Shown here one piece after another: positions 62,790-64,000 of a stretch of 64,000 bases of DNA (position 1 is its first letter; the number at the start of each line of letters is the position of its first letter). Position numbers and translations under genes: made by a program. The stretch covers positions 1 to 64,000 of the forward strand of contig JAKISG010000010.1 in the NCBI GenBank assembly GCA_021648755.1, written 5' to 3'. A model generated the notes under the pieces. The model searched no databases, was not told the DNA's origin, and saw only the letters and a list, made by a program, of their open reading frames with translations. Origin of the DNA: Flavobacteriaceae bacterium. GTDB taxonomy: Bacteria; Bacteroidota; Bacteroidia; Flavobacteriales; Flavobacteriaceae.

Positions 62790-64000
62790 ATGATTACAAC
62801 ATTATATACCTTGTTCTTAAAAAGTAAAGGCGTTAGTACAGATACTAGAAAAATTATAAAAAAATCCCTTTTTTTTGCCTTAAAAGGAGAAAAGTACAAT
62901 GCAAATAAATTTGCTTTAGAGGCCTTAAAAAAAGGAGCATCTTATGCTGTGGTCGATGAAAAAAAATACCAAACAGATAAAAGAATTATTTTAGTAAACA
63001 ATGTGTTAAAAGCATTACAAAGCCTAGCAACACATCATAGAAAAGAGTTAGATATATCTATAATTTCATTAACTGGTAGTAACGGTAAAACTACAACAAA
63101 AGAACTTATAGATGCGGTACTTACAACAACGTTTAATACAACAGCAACAAAAGGTAATTTAAACAATCATATTGGTGTACCCCTAACTTTATTATCTATG
63201 ACAAAACAAACGGAAATAGGTGTAGTAGAATTCGGAGCAAACCACTCTAAAGAAATTGCCTTTTTATGTAATATAACAAAGCCAAACTATGGTTATATCA
63301 CTAATTTTGGTAAAGCACATTTAGAAGGTTTTGGCTCTTTAGAAGGTGTAATAAATGCAAAAACAGAATTATATACCTATTTAAAAGAAAATAAGCAAAC
63401 TGTTTTTATAAATATAAACGATACAGTTCAAGTAGAAAGATCAAAAGGAATTAAAAAAATAATTACTTTTGGACAAAAAACAGCAACTTATACCATTGAG
63501 TTTGTAGATGCTAATCCGTTTGTTATTATTAAAGTAAACAATATAATAATAACAACTAAACTTATAGGGAGTTATAATTTTAGTAATATAGCCATTGCCA
63601 TTACAATTGGGTTACACTTTAAAATTAATATAGAAACAATAAAGAATGCTTTAGAAAATTATACACCAAATAATAATAGATCACAAATAATAGACTTAAA
63701 ATCAAATAAAATTATTTTAGATGCCTATAATGCAAACCCAACAAGTATGCAATGTGCAATAGATAATTTTGATACTATAAAAGACACTCGTAAAATGGCT
63801 ATTTTAGGTGATATGTTTGAATTAGGAGATTACGCTAAAACTGAGCATCAAAATATAGTAGACTTAGTAAATAAATCTACTATTGATAAAATTTATTTAT
63901 TAGGTGAAAATTTTCATAAAACTATAATTAATTCTGATAAAATTCAAAAATTCAAAACTTTTACCGCTTTTGAATCAGAATTTAAAAAACTAAAAATTAC
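62790..64000 (+). CDS. murF: UDP-N-acetylmuramoyl-tripeptide-D-alanyl-D-alanine ligase, N-terminal part
   Basis: Runs out of the window, with 403 codons seen. The N-terminal domain has GVSTDTRKIIKKSLFFALKG, and the ATP-binding loop is LTGSNGKTTTKELI, followed by TKGNLNNHIGVPLTLL and VEFGANHSKEI. The C-terminal domain begins with LDAYNANPTSM. It adds D-Ala-D-Ala to the peptidoglycan precursor. Its place behind gldJ agrees with the porU/gldJ/murF order in flavobacteria. Confidence 0.93.
   Translation, partial: MITTLYTLFLKSKGVSTDTRKIIKKSLFFALKGEKYNANKFALEALKKGASYAVVDEKKYQTDKRIILVNNVLKALQSLATHHRKELDISIISLTGSNGKTTTKELIDAVLTTTFNTTATKGNLNNHIGVPLTLLSMTKQTEIGVVEFGANHSKEIAFLCNITKPNYGYITNFGKAHLEGFGSLEGVINAKTELYTYLKENKQTVFININDTVQVERSKGIKKIITFGQKTATYTIEFVDANPFVIIKVNNIIITTKLIGSYNFSNIAIAITIGLHFKINIETIKNALENYTPNNNRSQIIDLKSNKIILDAYNANPTSMQCAIDNFDTIKDTRKMAILGDMFELGDYAKTEHQNIVDLVNKSTIDKIYLLGENFHKTIINSDKIQKFKTFTAFESEFKKLKI

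Noticed and set aside
1..64000. tRNA, rRNA, CRISPR or insertion sequence
   Set aside because: No cloverleaf-like arms with GTTCGA-type loops, no regularly spaced repeats and no transposase were seen on reading both strands; small RNAs without strong motifs could still be missed.

Overview
The window is a low-G+C stretch of a chromosome from the phylum Bacteroidota, almost certainly a gliding marine member of the Flavobacteriaceae (Polaribacter/Tenacibaculum-like; the genus is a guess). The evidence is the block porU-porV with divergent gldJ and murF, PorP/OmpA-type surface proteins, promoter boxes of the form TAnnTTTG with no Shine-Dalgarno sequences, and many lysine-, asparagine- and isoleucine-rich proteins.

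Layout. 1-2.7 kb: the end of a PorP/SprF-family gene, an OmpA/PD40 protein and an RNase H. 2.7-9.2 kb: a peptide-secretion island. It has an XRE regulator with a paired operator, a 54-residue double-glycine-leader peptide gene (3346-3510), a terminator/attenuator, two membrane proteins and an ABC ATPase in overlapping genes, a five-helix membrane protein, a membrane-anchored thioredoxin-like protein and a C39-peptidase ABC exporter. 9.2-14.5 kb: purN, acpP, fabF, rnc, cca and tsaC. 14.9-20.2 kb: a SulP transporter, a DUF2490 outer-membrane barrel and an NhaB antiporter, convergent with a phosphate-selective-type porin. 20.4-33.7 kb: housekeeping genes (xerD, aroQ, idi, queD, peroxiredoxin, rseP, serS, a TPR protein, rsmA, pruA, NRDE, apaG) plus a small 46-residue gene.

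33.9-39.8 kb: a polymorphic effector locus. It starts with a DUF4280 (PAAR-like) gene. Next comes a 748-residue effector ending in an M15-like zinc peptidase, followed by a lipoprotein (candidate immunity). Then come a promoter-less second tip, preceded by a nearly identical 207-bp repeat, with its own lipoprotein, and a third decayed tip. The two complete repeats lie in the same codon phase, so recombination between them would swap the effector end in frame.

39.9-49.2 kb: truA, moeA, moaC, an unusual TonB protein with a long charged repeat domain, an M28 peptidase, a DEDDh exonuclease/GIY-YIG fusion with no ordinary start codon, a voltage-gated-type cation channel and miaA. 49.4-53.1 kb: translation genes rplM, rpsI, rpsB, tsf, yceD and rpmF. 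53.5-64 kb: a FabH-like synthase, a truncated globin, cdd, the type IX secretion genes porV and porU, gldJ and the start of murF.

No tRNA, rRNA, CRISPR array or intact insertion sequence was seen. The two most interesting regions are the peptide-secretion island and the tip-swapping effector locus. All functional statements rest on motif recognition by eye, without database searches.
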